Source: Mycobacterium sp. MS1601
GTDB taxonomy: Bacteria > Actinomycetota > Actinomycetes > Mycobacteriales > Mycobacteriaceae
Direction of reading: 5' to 3'
Assembly: GCF_001984215.1 (NCBI RefSeq)
Contig: NZ_CP019420.1
Coordinates: forward strand, 2,914,001 to 2,978,000
Length of the DNA stretch: 64,000 nucleotides
Positions 17,141 through 25,729 of this stretch are shown here, one piece after another. A program made the translations under genes and the position numbers. The stretch's first letter is position 1. The number at the start of each line of letters is the position of its first letter. The notes below the pieces were generated by a model that saw only the letters and a program-made list of their open reading frames with translations, did not search any database and was not told the origin of the DNA.

Positions 17141-18270
17141 CACTGGTCGTCGGCGTCGGACCTGTTCTCGGGTTCGATCGCCGCCGGCATCGGGCACACC
17201 GTGTAGCGGGCCTGGTTGCCGCCGCCCCGGCGGGCGTCGGCCATGGTCTGGCCCGCCAGCTCGATCAGCTCGTCGAGCAGTTCCTGCGGCGGGCAGTCCG
17301 CCAACACCCGCAGCGGGGTGCACACCACGCCGATGCTGGCGGTCAGCCGCGGCGGGGTGGTGGCCACCGCTCCGCGGACCCGCTCGACCAGAGGTGACGA
17401 ATCCGTCGAGGAGAAGGTGTCGGCGATGACGAACTCCGCGTCACCGATATGACCCACCACGGCGTTGCTCCTGGTGGTTTCGCGCAGGGTCTGCGCCACC
17501 GCCACCAGGGCCCGCTCGCAGGCGACGGTGCCACCGGCGCTCTTGAGCAGGCTGAAGTTGTCCAGCGTGATCAGCAGCAGCACCAGGTGTCGATCGTCGA
17601 CTCGCCCCCGCGCTGAGATCAAAGCGCCGGTGGCACGGTAGAACGCGTCCCGGTTGGGCAGCCCGGTCAATGTGTCGATCTCCGAGGCCAACACGTTGAT
17701 ACCGAGCAGGTGCACCATCGCCTGACATGCAGCGGGCACCGTGAATGTGACCATGGCCAGGAACGCCAGCGCGGCGAAGGTGAACACCGGATCGGACTCG
17801 GTCGCCAGCCGTGTGCCGAGCAGTACCGAGGTCACCGTCGCAACCGCGACGGTGAACACGATGTGGCGGGGCTGATGGAAGAAGGCGACGTACCCACTCA
17901 GGGCCGCGAAGGCCGTGGACCCCAGCAGTCCGGCAGCGGGGTCCGGTTGCACCAGGCAGCAGACGGCGATACCGACGGCAGCCGACACCACGAACGCCGA
18001 TGAACCGGCCTGGCTCGGCCAACGTCGTCGCAGCCACATGGCCGCGAAGGCGACGCAGATGACGGCCACCGACACGACGGCCAGCTGATTGACGGTGCCC
18101 TGGGGTCCGCGGGGGCTCTGCAGCATCGCGACATTGACGATTCCCAGGGCCACGACGGTGACAGCCAGCACGCGGCAGACAGTGGTCTGCAGTCCGCGTG
18201 CGGCAAGCAGAGAAGTCATCCAGTAGAAGTGGTCGGGTTGGCGCCACCAGCGTCGGATCGCCATCACCAC
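17137..18270 (-). CDS. Membrane protein with degenerate GGDEF domain
   Basis: 377 residues from GTG 18270, chosen for the GAGGAGG Shine-Dalgarno seven bases upstream; GTG 18267 and ATG 18264 follow directly. About six membrane helices (residues ~30-195) precede a GGDEF-fold domain beginning DTLTGLPNRDAFYRATG. The signature loop reads GHIGDAEFVIA, so the first two catalytic positions are G-D-A in place of G-G-D/E, and cyclase activity is doubtful. Such domains can bind GTP or c-di-GMP as receptors (family knowledge). It is similar in layout to the active-type cyclase at 7509. It is followed by lysR with a 4-nt overlap. Confidence 0.85.
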   Translation of the reverse strand: MVMAIRRWWRQPDHFYWMTSLLAARGLQTTVCRVLAVTVVALGIVNVAMLQSPRGPQGTVNQLAVVSVAVICVAFAAMWLRRRWPSQAGSSAFVVSAAVGIAVCCLVQPDPAAGLLGSTAFAALSGYVAFFHQPRHIVFTVAVATVTSVLLGTRLATESDPVFTFAALAFLAMVTFTVPAACQAMVHLLGINVLASEIDTLTGLPNRDAFYRATGALISARGRVDDRHLVLLLITLDNFSLLKSAGGTVACERALVAVAQTLRETTRSNAVVGHIGDAEFVIADTFSSTDSSPLVERVRGAVATTPPRLTASIGVVCTPLRVLADCPPQELLDELIELAGQTMADARRGGGNQARYTVCPMPAAIEPENRSDADDQW

Positions 18271-18600
18271 GGGCCACCCTCCTCGTTCGGTCTTCAAAAC
18301 GGTATCAAGCGATACAGAGCCTGGTCGAGAACAAAAAGGCAGCTCGCGGGCGTCCCGCACGTCAGCCAAGCGGTGCGTGAAGTTCGCGACCGAGGGGCCT
18401 TTCGTAGCTGTTCGTGGACAGTTTCGTGACGAATTTGAGGTGCCGCCGCAGTTCGCCACATCCTTCGAGCGATCCGGCAACGGCGGATCACGCCTTTGCC
18501 AAACAGCAGTCACCCTGGGAACCGCGAGTCGATCAGCTCGATGACTTTTTGGCCCGCAAGCCGTCTACATCACCAGAACGCCCACAGAGGAGAAACAGCC
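18271..18600. other. Intergenic region between divergent GGDEF and AHSA1 genes
   Basis: 330 nt without a convincing gene. The palindrome GTATC-AAGC-GATAC at 18302-18315 lies about 30 nt upstream of the GGDEF start and could be an operator. An AGAGGAG Shine-Dalgarno at about 18586-18592 serves ATG 18601. Short open frames on the plus strand here have no Shine-Dalgarno and no recognisable product. Confidence 0.4.
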
Positions 18601-19094
18601 ATGACCGAACCGCACCCCATCGACGTCGATCCCGCCACCGACCTGGTGCTCGAGCGTGTCGTCGACGTCAGCCCCAAGCAGTCTGGGACGCGTGGACCGA
18701 TCCCGAGCAGTTGGTGCAGTGGTTCACCCCGGCACCCTGGTCCACCGTCAAGGTCGAGGTGGATGTGCGCCCCGGCGGGAAGATGCACACCGTCATGGCC
18801 TCGCCGGAAGGCGACGAGTACCCGTCCACCGGGTGTTATCTCGAGGTGGTCGAAGGTCGTCGGCTCATCTGGACCTCGGCTCTGGGCCCCGGCTATCGCC
18901 CGGTTCCGGTCCCGGACGGGGAATTCCACATGACGGCGGTCATCGACATCGTGCCCGAGGGGGACGGCACCCGCTACACCGCAATCGCGTTGCACGACAA
19001 CGCTGCTGCCCGCAAGCAACACGAGGCGATGGGCTTTCACGAGGGCTGGGGTGCCGCGCTGGATCAGCTGGTCGCGCTGGTCGAGAACCGCTGA
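18601..19094 (+). pseudogene. AHSA1/SRPBCC domain protein, broken by a frameshift
   Basis: From ATG 18601, preceded by AGAGGAG, the protein begins MTEPHPIDVDPATDLVLERVVDVSPKQ, a normal AHSA1 N terminus. It then shifts frame at about 18680, and the rest of the domain continues in the next frame as VWDAWTDPEQLVQWFTP...GEFHMTAVIDIVPEGDGTRYTAIALH...MGFHEGWGAALDQLVALVENR. Adding one G after CAG (AAGCAG-GTCTGG) restores a ~164-residue SRPBCC protein. These small helix-grip proteins bind hydrophobic ligands; many bacterial ones pair with ArsR regulators, but none is adjacent here. As written, only ~27 correct residues would be made. Sequencing error and genuine inactivation cannot be told apart from the sequence alone. 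Confidence 0.8.
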
Positions 19095-19128
19095 CCCTCA
19101 AGCCTCGACTGGCCAGGCGCTCTCGCGG

Positions 19129-19872
19129 TCAGAAGAGGTTCTTGTGCGGCACGTCGGTGACGAGACCGCCGTCCATCACGAACTCACTGCCGGTCGAGAA
19201 CGACGACTCGTCGCTCACCAGGAACACGATGAAGGTGGACACCTCCTCGGACTTGCCGGGCCGGCCCAGCGGCGCGGTCACCATGTCATCGGGGAAGTGT
19301 TTGGTCATCGGGGTCCGGATGAAACCGGGATGCACCGAGTTCACCCGGATGTTGAACGGGCCCAGCTCCAGCGCCGCCGACTTCGCCAGGCCGCGCACCG
19401 CCCACTTGGAGGCAACATAGGGGTGCACCATCGGCGCGCCGCGCAGGCCCTCGATGGACGAAACGTTGATGATCGACCCGCCGCCGGCGGCCTTGAGCTG
19501 CTCCACCACGGCCTGCATTCCGAGGAACGTTCCGGTGAGGTTGACGTCGATCACCTTCTGCCACTTGGCCATATCGAACTTGCCGATCTTGCCCAGCGCG
19601 ACGATGCCCGCGTTGTTCACCAGGGCGGTCAGGGAGCCATAGGTGTCGACGGCGGTCTTCACCGCGGCGTCCCACTGTTCGGCTTCGGTGACGTCGAGGT
19701 GGACGTAGCGCGCTGAATCGCCGAGTTCGGCGGCCAGCGCCTCGCCCTTCTCGTCGAGGATGTCGCCGATCACCACCTTGGCGCCTTCGTCGACGAGCAT
19801 CTTGGCGTGTGACGCCCCCATGCCCTGCGCGCCGCCGCTGATCAGTACAACTTTTCCATCAACACGTCCCAT
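19129..19872 (-). CDS. Short-chain dehydrogenase, hydroxysteroid dehydrogenase (FabG3) type
   Basis: 247 residues, classical SDR. Cofactor motif SGGAQGMGASHA (residues ~12-23), NNAG at about 86-89, catalytic Ser in NVSSIEGLRG (about 139), Tyr and Lys in YVASK (about 152-156). The sequence resembles Rv2002/FabG3, a 3-alpha/20-beta-hydroxysteroid dehydrogenase (GDILDEKGEALAAELGDSARYVHLDVTEAEQWDAAV is strikingly parallel). It reduces or oxidises a hydroxyl/ketone with NAD(P)(H). A KstR-type operator lies 32 nt upstream of its start, consistent with a sterol metabolism role. Confidence 0.9.
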   Translation of the reverse strand: MGRVDGKVVLISGGAQGMGASHAKMLVDEGAKVVIGDILDEKGEALAAELGDSARYVHLDVTEAEQWDAAVKTAVDTYGSLTALVNNAGIVALGKIGKFDMAKWQKVIDVNLTGTFLGMQAVVEQLKAAGGGSIINVSSIEGLRGAPMVHPYVASKWAVRGLAKSAALELGPFNIRVNSVHPGFIRTPMTKHFPDDMVTAPLGRPGKSEEVSTFIVFLVSDESSFSTGSEFVMDGGLVTDVPHKNLF

Positions 19873-19903
19873 GGGGCGTCAGGCTACCCGACTGCGAGAA
19901 AAC

Positions 19904-19917
19904 TAGAACCTGTTTCA
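19904..19917. promoter_or_regulatory. KstR-type operator between the SDR and DapB-like genes
   Basis: TAGAACCTGTTTCA matches the KstR consensus TnnAACnnGTTnnA at every fixed position. It lies almost centred between two divergent starts, 32 nt from the SDR start (19872) and 32 nt from ATG 19949. KstR is the TetR repressor of the upper cholesterol pathway in mycobacteria (established knowledge). Assignment is by consensus match, not experiment. Confidence 0.75.
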
Positions 19918-19948
19918 ATTCCGCGTCCGAGCGGACATACTGCCAACC

Positions 19949-21028
19949 ATGACCATCCGCGTCGCGCTCGTCGGTACCGGCAACTGTGGCCGCATCGCCT
20001 TGACCCAGCTGATCGAAGACCCTCGCTTCGAACTCACCGCGGTCGGGGTGTCCACCGCCGAGAAACTCGGCAGGGACGCCGGCGAACTGGCCGGCCTGGA
20101 CGTGCGCACCGGTGTCGTCGCCACCCCGGGTATGGAGCAGGTGCTGGCCACCGTGCCCGACTGCCTCGTGTACTGCGCGATGGGCGACACCAGACCCGTC
20201 GAGGCCACCCGGGATGTCACCGCCGCGTTGGCGGCCGGAATCAACGTGGTGGGTTCGGCTCCGGGCGGGCTGCAGTTCCCCTGGAGTGTGCTGCCGGACA
20301 AGGTCATCAAGCGGGTGGAAGACGCCGCGCTGCAGGGTAATTCGTCGGTGTTCATCACGGGGGTCGATCCCGGCTTCGCCACCGACCTGATGCCGTTCGC
20401 GCTTGCGGGCACCTGTCAGCGCATAGAGCAGATCCGCACCATGGAGATCGCCGACTACGCCACTTACGACGGTGAAGTGGTGATGAAGATCGTCATGGGC
20501 TTCGGCAATCCCATGGACCAGCCGGGCATGCTGCTGCTGCCGGGCGTGCTGAGCGCGGCCTGGGGCACAGCGCTGAAGATGCTCGCCGCGGGCATAGGCG
20601 TCGAACTCGACGAGATCACCGAGAACTACGAATTGGAGCCCGCGCCTGAGGACATCGACACCGCCTGCGGCGTGATCGAGAAGGGCACCGTTGCGGCCAT
20701 GCGCTTCGAGATCAACGGCATGGTCGACGGCAGGGCTGCGGTGGTGGTCGAACACATCACCCGCGTCCGTGAAGATCTGCGGCCGGACTGGGCGCAGCCC
20801 GCGCAGCCCGGCGGCTCCTACCGCGTGGAGATCACCGGCGAACCGTCGTACGCCGTCGACATCTGCCCGACCAGTAGCCGTGGTGACCACAATTACGCGG
20901 CCATCCTGGTGGGGGCCGGACGCATCGTCAACGCGATTCCCGCCGTGGTGGAGGCGGCCCCGGGCATCCGGACCACCCTGGACATGCCGCTGGTCACAGG
21001 CAGAGGTGTTTACCGCCCCGCTGTCTGA
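19949..21028 (+). CDS. Dihydrodipicolinate reductase-like NAD(P)-dependent dehydrogenase
   Basis: 359 residues. The N-terminal Rossmann domain is VALVGTGNCGRIALTQLIEDPRFELTAVGV, with CLVYCAMGDTRP, followed by a DapB-like C-terminal domain. Members of this group include 2,4-diaminopentanoate dehydrogenase and many uncharacterised mycobacterial proteins; it is not the lysine pathway DapB, which is about 245 residues. It is divergent from the SDR gene, with a shared KstR-type operator between the starts, so I infer co-regulation with sterol catabolism. The substrate is unknown. A strong hairpin follows the stop. Confidence 0.78.
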   Translation: MTIRVALVGTGNCGRIALTQLIEDPRFELTAVGVSTAEKLGRDAGELAGLDVRTGVVATPGMEQVLATVPDCLVYCAMGDTRPVEATRDVTAALAAGINVVGSAPGGLQFPWSVLPDKVIKRVEDAALQGNSSVFITGVDPGFATDLMPFALAGTCQRIEQIRTMEIADYATYDGEVVMKIVMGFGNPMDQPGMLLLPGVLSAAWGTALKMLAAGIGVELDEITENYELEPAPEDIDTACGVIEKGTVAAMRFEINGMVDGRAAVVVEHITRVREDLRPDWAQPAQPGGSYRVEITGEPSYAVDICPTSSRGDHNYAAILVGAGRIVNAIPAVVEAAPGIRTTLDMPLVTGRGVYRPAV

Positions 21029-21030
21029 GT

Positions 21031-21055
21031 CGTTGACACCGCAGTGGTGTCAACG
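21031..21055. terminator. Bidirectional hairpin between convergent genes
   Basis: CGTTGACACC-GCAGT-GGTGTCAACG, a perfect 10-bp stem with a 5-nt loop, sits between the stop of the DapB-like gene and the stop of the acyl-CoA synthetase. No clear U-tract, as is common in mycobacteria. The right arm GGTGTCAACG is repeated once more at 21063-21072, across the synthetase stop. Confidence 0.7.
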
Positions 21056-21066
21056 GCGAAGCGGTG

Positions 21067-22734
21067 TCAACGACGAAGTGCGGCAGCTTCTTCGGCGACG
21101 GATTTAGCCCACCGGTAGTCGGCCTTGCCCGCGGGGGAGCGCATCACCTTGGGCGTGCGGATGAACGCCTTGGGGATCTTGTAGCGGGCAATGGTGCGTT
21201 GGCATACCTCGATCAGTTCGTCATCGGTGACCGACGCACCTTCGGCCAGCTGGACGACGGCCACCACCTCACTGCCCCACCGCTGCGACGGACGTCCGGC
21301 GACGACGACGTCGTACACCGACGGGTGTGCGGCCACCGCGCGCTCCACTTCCTCGGCGAAGATCTTCTCGCCGCCGGAGTTGATGGTCACCGAATCCCGG
21401 CCCAGCAACTCGATTCGGCCGTCGGCGAGTGCACGTGCCTTGTCGCCGGGCACCGACCAACGCACCCCGTCGATGGTCGGGAACGTACGCGCGGTCTTGG
21501 CCGCGTCACCCAGATAGCCCAGCGGAATCAGATCCCGTCGCGCCAGCCAACCCTCCCCGTCACCAGGTGCCAGCACCCGGGTGAACTCGAGATCGACCAC
21601 GGCGGTGTCGGATCCGGGATTGAACACCGGTGCGGTACCCGCAGTCTCGCCGGCGACTTCACCGATGACGGCGCTCATCTGCGCGCCGGACTCAGACGAA
21701 CCCACCGCGTCCATCAGTAGCAGATTCGGCAGCGCGGCCCGGATGCGGTCACGCACCGTCGGCGACATCGGCGCGCCGCCGTTGGTGATCGAGATCAGGC
21801 CGGACAGGTCGTAGTCACCGGTCTCGATCTCGTCGATCAGCGGCCGGGCCATTGCATCACCCACCACCGGGATGCTGCGTACCTCCTCGCGCTCGACCAG
21901 CCGAAGGACGTCGGCCACCTGCAGTTTTTCCACGTCGTCGGGAATCACGATGGCGCCGCCCATGGTGATGATGTTGTAGGCGGCCCACTGCGCCGCGCCG
22001 TGCATGAACGGCGGCAGCATCAGCAGCGACATCACCCCGGCGGCGGCCTTGGCTCGCTCGGCGATGGCGGCATAGGACGTCAGTGCTTCGGTGCTGCCGA
22101 ACGGCCGACCGCCCATGGCCGAGATGAAGATGTCGTGCTGGCGCCACAGCACGCCTTTGGGCATGCCGGTGGTGCCGCCGGTGTAGAGGATGTAAAGGTC
22201 GTCACCGGTGGGGCTGGGCATCGCCGGCGCGGGTGTTGTGACGATGGACTCGTAATCGACTGCGCCGGGCAATAACTCGTTGCCCGTGTGATCGGCCACC
22301 TGGATCAATACCCTCAGGTGTGGCAGTCGATCGCGGATGGCGGCCACCCGCGGGGCGAACTCGGCGTTGTAGGCCAGCGCTGTGGCCTTCGAGTCGTTGA
22401 GCAGGTACAGCAGCTCTTCCTCGACGTAGCGGTAGCTGACATTGAACGGCGCCACCCTGGCGCGGTAGGCCGCCACCATGGTCTCGAGGTACTGGTTGCC
22501 GTTGCGCAGGTACAGCCCGATGTGGTCCTGTCCGGACTCGTGGCCGTCCAGCTGGTCACGTTCGGTGTGGCAGCCCAGCCCGGCCGAAGCCAGATAGTGC
22601 GCCACCCCGTCGATCCGCGCGTCGAGCTGCGCATAGGTCAGCCGCAGGTCGCGCCACACCAACGCCGTGTTGTCCGGGATGGCCGTCGCCACGGTGGAGA
22701 ACACGCTGGACAGGTCGAAGGAGGCGCCGCTCAT
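21067..22734 (-). CDS. Fatty acyl-CoA synthetase (FadD family, FadD19-like)
   Basis: 555 residues, ANL superfamily. ATP-binding loop YILYTGGTTGMPKGVLW (about residues 180-196), PPFMHGAAQW, the adenylation motifs GSSESGAQ and INSGGEKIFAEEVE, and the catalytic lysine region RSPAGKADYRWAK near the C terminus. It activates a carboxylic acid to acyl-AMP and then acyl-CoA. The overall pattern is that of mycobacterial sterol side-chain synthetases such as FadD19. A KstR-type palindrome starts one base before ATG 22734, so the promoter must be very close and the mRNA is probably leaderless. zwf lies upstream on the same strand. Confidence 0.9.
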   Translation of the reverse strand: MSGASFDLSSVFSTVATAIPDNTALVWRDLRLTYAQLDARIDGVAHYLASAGLGCHTERDQLDGHESGQDHIGLYLRNGNQYLETMVAAYRARVAPFNVSYRYVEEELLYLLNDSKATALAYNAEFAPRVAAIRDRLPHLRVLIQVADHTGNELLPGAVDYESIVTTPAPAMPSPTGDDLYILYTGGTTGMPKGVLWRQHDIFISAMGGRPFGSTEALTSYAAIAERAKAAAGVMSLLMLPPFMHGAAQWAAYNIITMGGAIVIPDDVEKLQVADVLRLVEREEVRSIPVVGDAMARPLIDEIETGDYDLSGLISITNGGAPMSPTVRDRIRAALPNLLLMDAVGSSESGAQMSAVIGEVAGETAGTAPVFNPGSDTAVVDLEFTRVLAPGDGEGWLARRDLIPLGYLGDAAKTARTFPTIDGVRWSVPGDKARALADGRIELLGRDSVTINSGGEKIFAEEVERAVAAHPSVYDVVVAGRPSQRWGSEVVAVVQLAEGASVTDDELIEVCQRTIARYKIPKAFIRTPKVMRSPAGKADYRWAKSVAEEAAALRR

Positions 22735-22735
22735 A

Positions 22736-22767
22736 CCACCAATCTAGAACACGTTCTAGATTGGTGG
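22736..22767. promoter_or_regulatory. Extended KstR-type palindrome upstream of the acyl-CoA synthetase
   Basis: A 32-bp inverted repeat with 15-nt perfect arms, CCACCAATCTAGAAC on the left and its complement on the right, around a 2-nt centre (AC). The inner 14 bp (22745-22758, TAGAACACGTTCTA) fit TnnAACnnGTTnnA exactly. It abuts the synthetase start codon and ends 18 nt from the zwf stop, so it could also act as a terminator hairpin for zwf transcripts. Confidence 0.8.
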
Positions 22768-22785
22768 GTGGCGCGGGTCACACGT

Positions 22786-24285
22786 TCATGACTTCTTTTC
22801 CCGCCATGCCCGCTCGAACGGCAACCGCCACGCATTCGGGGCGATCAGCTGGTGAATGGCATTCGGGCCCCAGGTGCCGGGCGGATACGACTTCACCGGC
22901 GGCGGATCGTCCAGTAGTGCCGCCGACCGCTCCCACAACGATTCGATGCCCTCGGCGGTGGTGAACAACGTGTGGTCACCGCGCATCGCGTCCAGGATCA
23001 GCCGCTCGTAGGCCTCCAGCACGTTGCCGAGCGACTCGGTTTCCTGTGTGGAGAACTGCATGGACATCTTGTCCAGCTTCATCCCCGGTCCCGGACGCTT
23101 GCCGTAGAAGGACAGCGACACCTTCGACGCGTCGGCCAGGTCGAAGGTGAGATGGTCCGGTCCCTGCGAGCCGACACCGGAGCCGGCCGGGAACATGGTC
23201 CGCGGCGCCTCCTTGAACGCGATCGAGATGATGCGCTGTCCCTCGGCCATCCGCTTGCCGGTGCGCAGGTAGATCGGCACGCCGGCCCAGCGCCAGTTGT
23301 CGATGCCGACCTTCAGCGCGATGAACGTCTCGGTGTCGGAGTCCCGTGCCACCCCTTCGGTTTCCCGGTAGCCGGTGAACTGGCCGCGCACCACGTTCTC
23401 GCACTTGATGGGCAGCATGGAGCGGAACACCTTGTTCTTCTCCTCGCTGATGGCCCGCGGCTCCAGTGCGGTGGGTGGTTCCATCACCACGAACGCCATC
23501 ACCTGGAACAGGTGCGTGACCACCATGTCCTTGTAGGCGCCGGTGCTCTCATAGAAGTTGGCGCGCTGGTCCAGACCTAGGGTTTCGGGGATGTCGATCT
23601 GGATGTGGTCGATGAAGTTGCGGTTCCAGATCGGTTCGAACAGGCCGTTGGCGAAGCGGAACGCCAGGATGTTCTGGGCGGCTTCCTTGCCGAGGAAGTG
23701 GTCGATGCGGAAGATCTGCCGTTCGCGGAAGGTCTCGTGCACAAAGTCGTTGAGCGCCACGGCACTTGCCAGGTCGGTGCCGAACGGCTTTTCCATCACC
23801 ACCCGCGACCGCTCCACCAGGTTGGCATCACGCAGCATGGTGATGACGGCCCGGGCGGCCTTGGGTGGGACGGACAGGTAGTGCAGCCGCTGGGTGTCCG
23901 GGCCCAGTGCGGCCTCGGCGTCGGCGACAGCGGCGGCCAGCGCCTGGGGTCCGGCGCCCTGCGGCACGTAGGAGACCCGGGAGGCGAACGCGTCCCACTC
24001 CTGGTCGGTGAGCTTGTGGTTGCCGAAGGCGTTGATGGCCTCGCGGGCCACCTCGCGGAACTCCTCGTCGGTGTAATCCTCCAGGGAAGTGCCGACCACT
24101 CGGATCTGCGGCGCCAGAGCCGATTTCACCAGGTATGCCATTCCGGGCAGCAGTTTGCGTTTGGCGAGGTCGCCGGTGGCGCCGAACAACACGATCACGT
24201 GCGGAGCGAGCGTTTCCTCGCCGCGACGCAGCGGGCGAGAACCGGGGGACGGGTAGGCAATGGTCTGTGGCGTGTCGGTGGCCAT
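22786..24285 (-). CDS. zwf: Glucose-6-phosphate dehydrogenase
   Basis: 499 residues, full length. Coenzyme motif LFGATGDLAKRKLLPGM (about residues 33-49), the EKPFGTDL strand, the active-site signature RIDHFLGKEAAQNILAFRFAN (about 192-212) with the catalytic His, and the C-terminal GDHTLFTTAEGIESLWE. It oxidises glucose-6-phosphate to 6-phosphogluconolactone, making NADPH. It is not in the usual tal-zwf-opcA-pgl cluster; neighbours are the acyl-CoA synthetase and a divergent RclA-like flavoprotein, so it is probably a paralogue, perhaps supplying NADPH for lipid or redox work. Start ATG 24285. Confidence 0.95.
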   Translation of the reverse strand: MATDTPQTIAYPSPGSRPLRRGEETLAPHVIVLFGATGDLAKRKLLPGMAYLVKSALAPQIRVVGTSLEDYTDEEFREVAREAINAFGNHKLTDQEWDAFASRVSYVPQGAGPQALAAAVADAEAALGPDTQRLHYLSVPPKAARAVITMLRDANLVERSRVVMEKPFGTDLASAVALNDFVHETFRERQIFRIDHFLGKEAAQNILAFRFANGLFEPIWNRNFIDHIQIDIPETLGLDQRANFYESTGAYKDMVVTHLFQVMAFVVMEPPTALEPRAISEEKNKVFRSMLPIKCENVVRGQFTGYRETEGVARDSDTETFIALKVGIDNWRWAGVPIYLRTGKRMAEGQRIISIAFKEAPRTMFPAGSGVGSQGPDHLTFDLADASKVSLSFYGKRPGPGMKLDKMSMQFSTQETESLGNVLEAYERLILDAMRGDHTLFTTAEGIESLWERSAALLDDPPPVKSYPPGTWGPNAIHQLIAPNAWRLPFERAWREKKS

Positions 24286-24376
24286 CTGACGGATGATTCC
24301 ACCCCTGCAGTGCGCGCGCAGGTCTTACCGGTAGCCGGGTGGTCAACAGTGTGCAAAAGGCGTTGAGTACCTGACC

Positions 24377-25729
24377 ATGAACACAGTCGACGTCGACCTC
24401 ATCGTCATCGGATTCGGCAAGGGTGGCAAGACTCTGGCTGCCGCCCTGGGCAGCCAGGGTCGTCGAGTGGTGATGGTGGAGCAGTCCGCCCAGATGTACG
24501 GCGGCACCTGCATCAACATCGGCTGTGTCCCAACCAAATCCATGGTCTTCGGATCCGAGCGGCTGGAACCGGGGACGCCGCACACCTTCGCCTACCGGGC
24601 GGCCGTCGACACCACCGCCAAGCTGACGGGCTTCCTTCGTGGCCGCAATTTCGCGATGCTCGACAACCTCGACACCGTGACGGTGTTGACCGGGCGGGCC
24701 CAGTTTCTGGATGGCACCACCGTCCGCGTCGACGATGTGGACGGCACCGTCCACATCGTGCGCGCACCGCAGATTGTGGTGGGCACCGGCTCCGAACCGG
24801 TGCTGCCGGACATCCCGGGACTGGCGGGCAACCCGCGGGTGGTCACCAGTACCGAACTGCTGGTGCAGCCCGATCTGCCCTCACGGCTGGTGGTGCTCGG
24901 CGGTGGCTACGTAGGCCTGGAATTCGCCGCGATGTTCGCCGGATACGGGTCGACGGTGACGGTGCTGGAGAAACATGACCGCCTCCTCGGCGGAGAGGAC
25001 GACGATGTGGCTGCTGCGGTGGGCGAGTTGCTCGACCAAGCGGGTATCCAGGTGATCACCGGCGCCCAGGTCAACAGAATCGACGGCGGTACAGTACATT
25101 TCGATATCGGCGTCGTCGAAGGTGACCTGGTGTTGGTGGCGCTGGGTCGGCGGGCGGTGACGGCTGGTCTGGGGCTCGATCTCGCGGGGGTGGACACAGG
25201 TGCGGACGGATCGATCGTGGTCGACGAGCATCTGCGCACCAGCACGCCGCACATCTTCGCCGTCGGCGATGTCAACGGCGGCCCGCAATTCACCTACATC
25301 TCGCTCGACGACTACCGCATTGTCCTCGACCAGCTCACCGGATCCGGTGCCCGCAGCACCACCGACCGCAGGGCCGTGCCGTACTCACTGTTCCTCACTC
25401 CGCCCCTGTCGCGGGTGGGGCTCACCGAACGGGCTGCGCGGGAACAGGGGCTGACGGTGAAGGTGGCGGCCATGAAGGTGGCCGAGATGGCGACGGTGCC
25501 GCGGGCCCGCATCGTCGGTGACCCGCGCGGCATGATGAAGGTGGTGGTGGATGCCCACACCGACGCGATCGTCGGGGCCGCGCTGCTGTCCCACGACTCG
25601 CACGAGGTGATCAACACCGTGGCGCTGGCCATGCGCCACGGCATCACCGCCACCGCCCTGCGTGAGGAGATCTACACCCACCCGTCGATGACCGAGGCGT
25701 TCAACCAGCTGCTGGGGGCGTTGCGCTGA
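24377..25729 (+). CDS. RclA-like pyridine nucleotide-disulfide oxidoreductase
   Basis: 450 residues. FAD motif IVIGFGKGGKTLA (residues ~9-21), redox disulfide GGTCINIGCVPTKS (Cys about 46 and 51), NAD(P) motif VVLGGGYVGLEFAAMF (about 174-189), IFAVGDVNGGPQFTYISLDDYRIV and the C-terminal dimer region EIYTHPSMTEAFNQLL. The IGFGKGGKTLA start, the FTYISLDDYRIV block and VPYS-F-TPPLSRVGLTE match E. coli RclA, a flavoprotein that reduces hypothiocyanous acid and Cu(II) and protects against reactive chlorine species (family knowledge). It lacks the C-terminal HPSMTE-adjacent His-Glu pair context of mercuric reductases. The 3' end overlaps the convergent dehydratase gene by 29 nt. Confidence 0.85.
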   Translation: MNTVDVDLIVIGFGKGGKTLAAALGSQGRRVVMVEQSAQMYGGTCINIGCVPTKSMVFGSERLEPGTPHTFAYRAAVDTTAKLTGFLRGRNFAMLDNLDTVTVLTGRAQFLDGTTVRVDDVDGTVHIVRAPQIVVGTGSEPVLPDIPGLAGNPRVVTSTELLVQPDLPSRLVVLGGGYVGLEFAAMFAGYGSTVTVLEKHDRLLGGEDDDVAAAVGELLDQAGIQVITGAQVNRIDGGTVHFDIGVVEGDLVLVALGRRAVTAGLGLDLAGVDTGADGSIVVDEHLRTSTPHIFAVGDVNGGPQFTYISLDDYRIVLDQLTGSGARSTTDRRAVPYSLFLTPPLSRVGLTERAAREQGLTVKVAAMKVAEMATVPRARIVGDPRGMMKVVVDAHTDAIVGAALLSHDSHEVINTVALAMRHGITATALREEIYTHPSMTEAFNQLLGALR

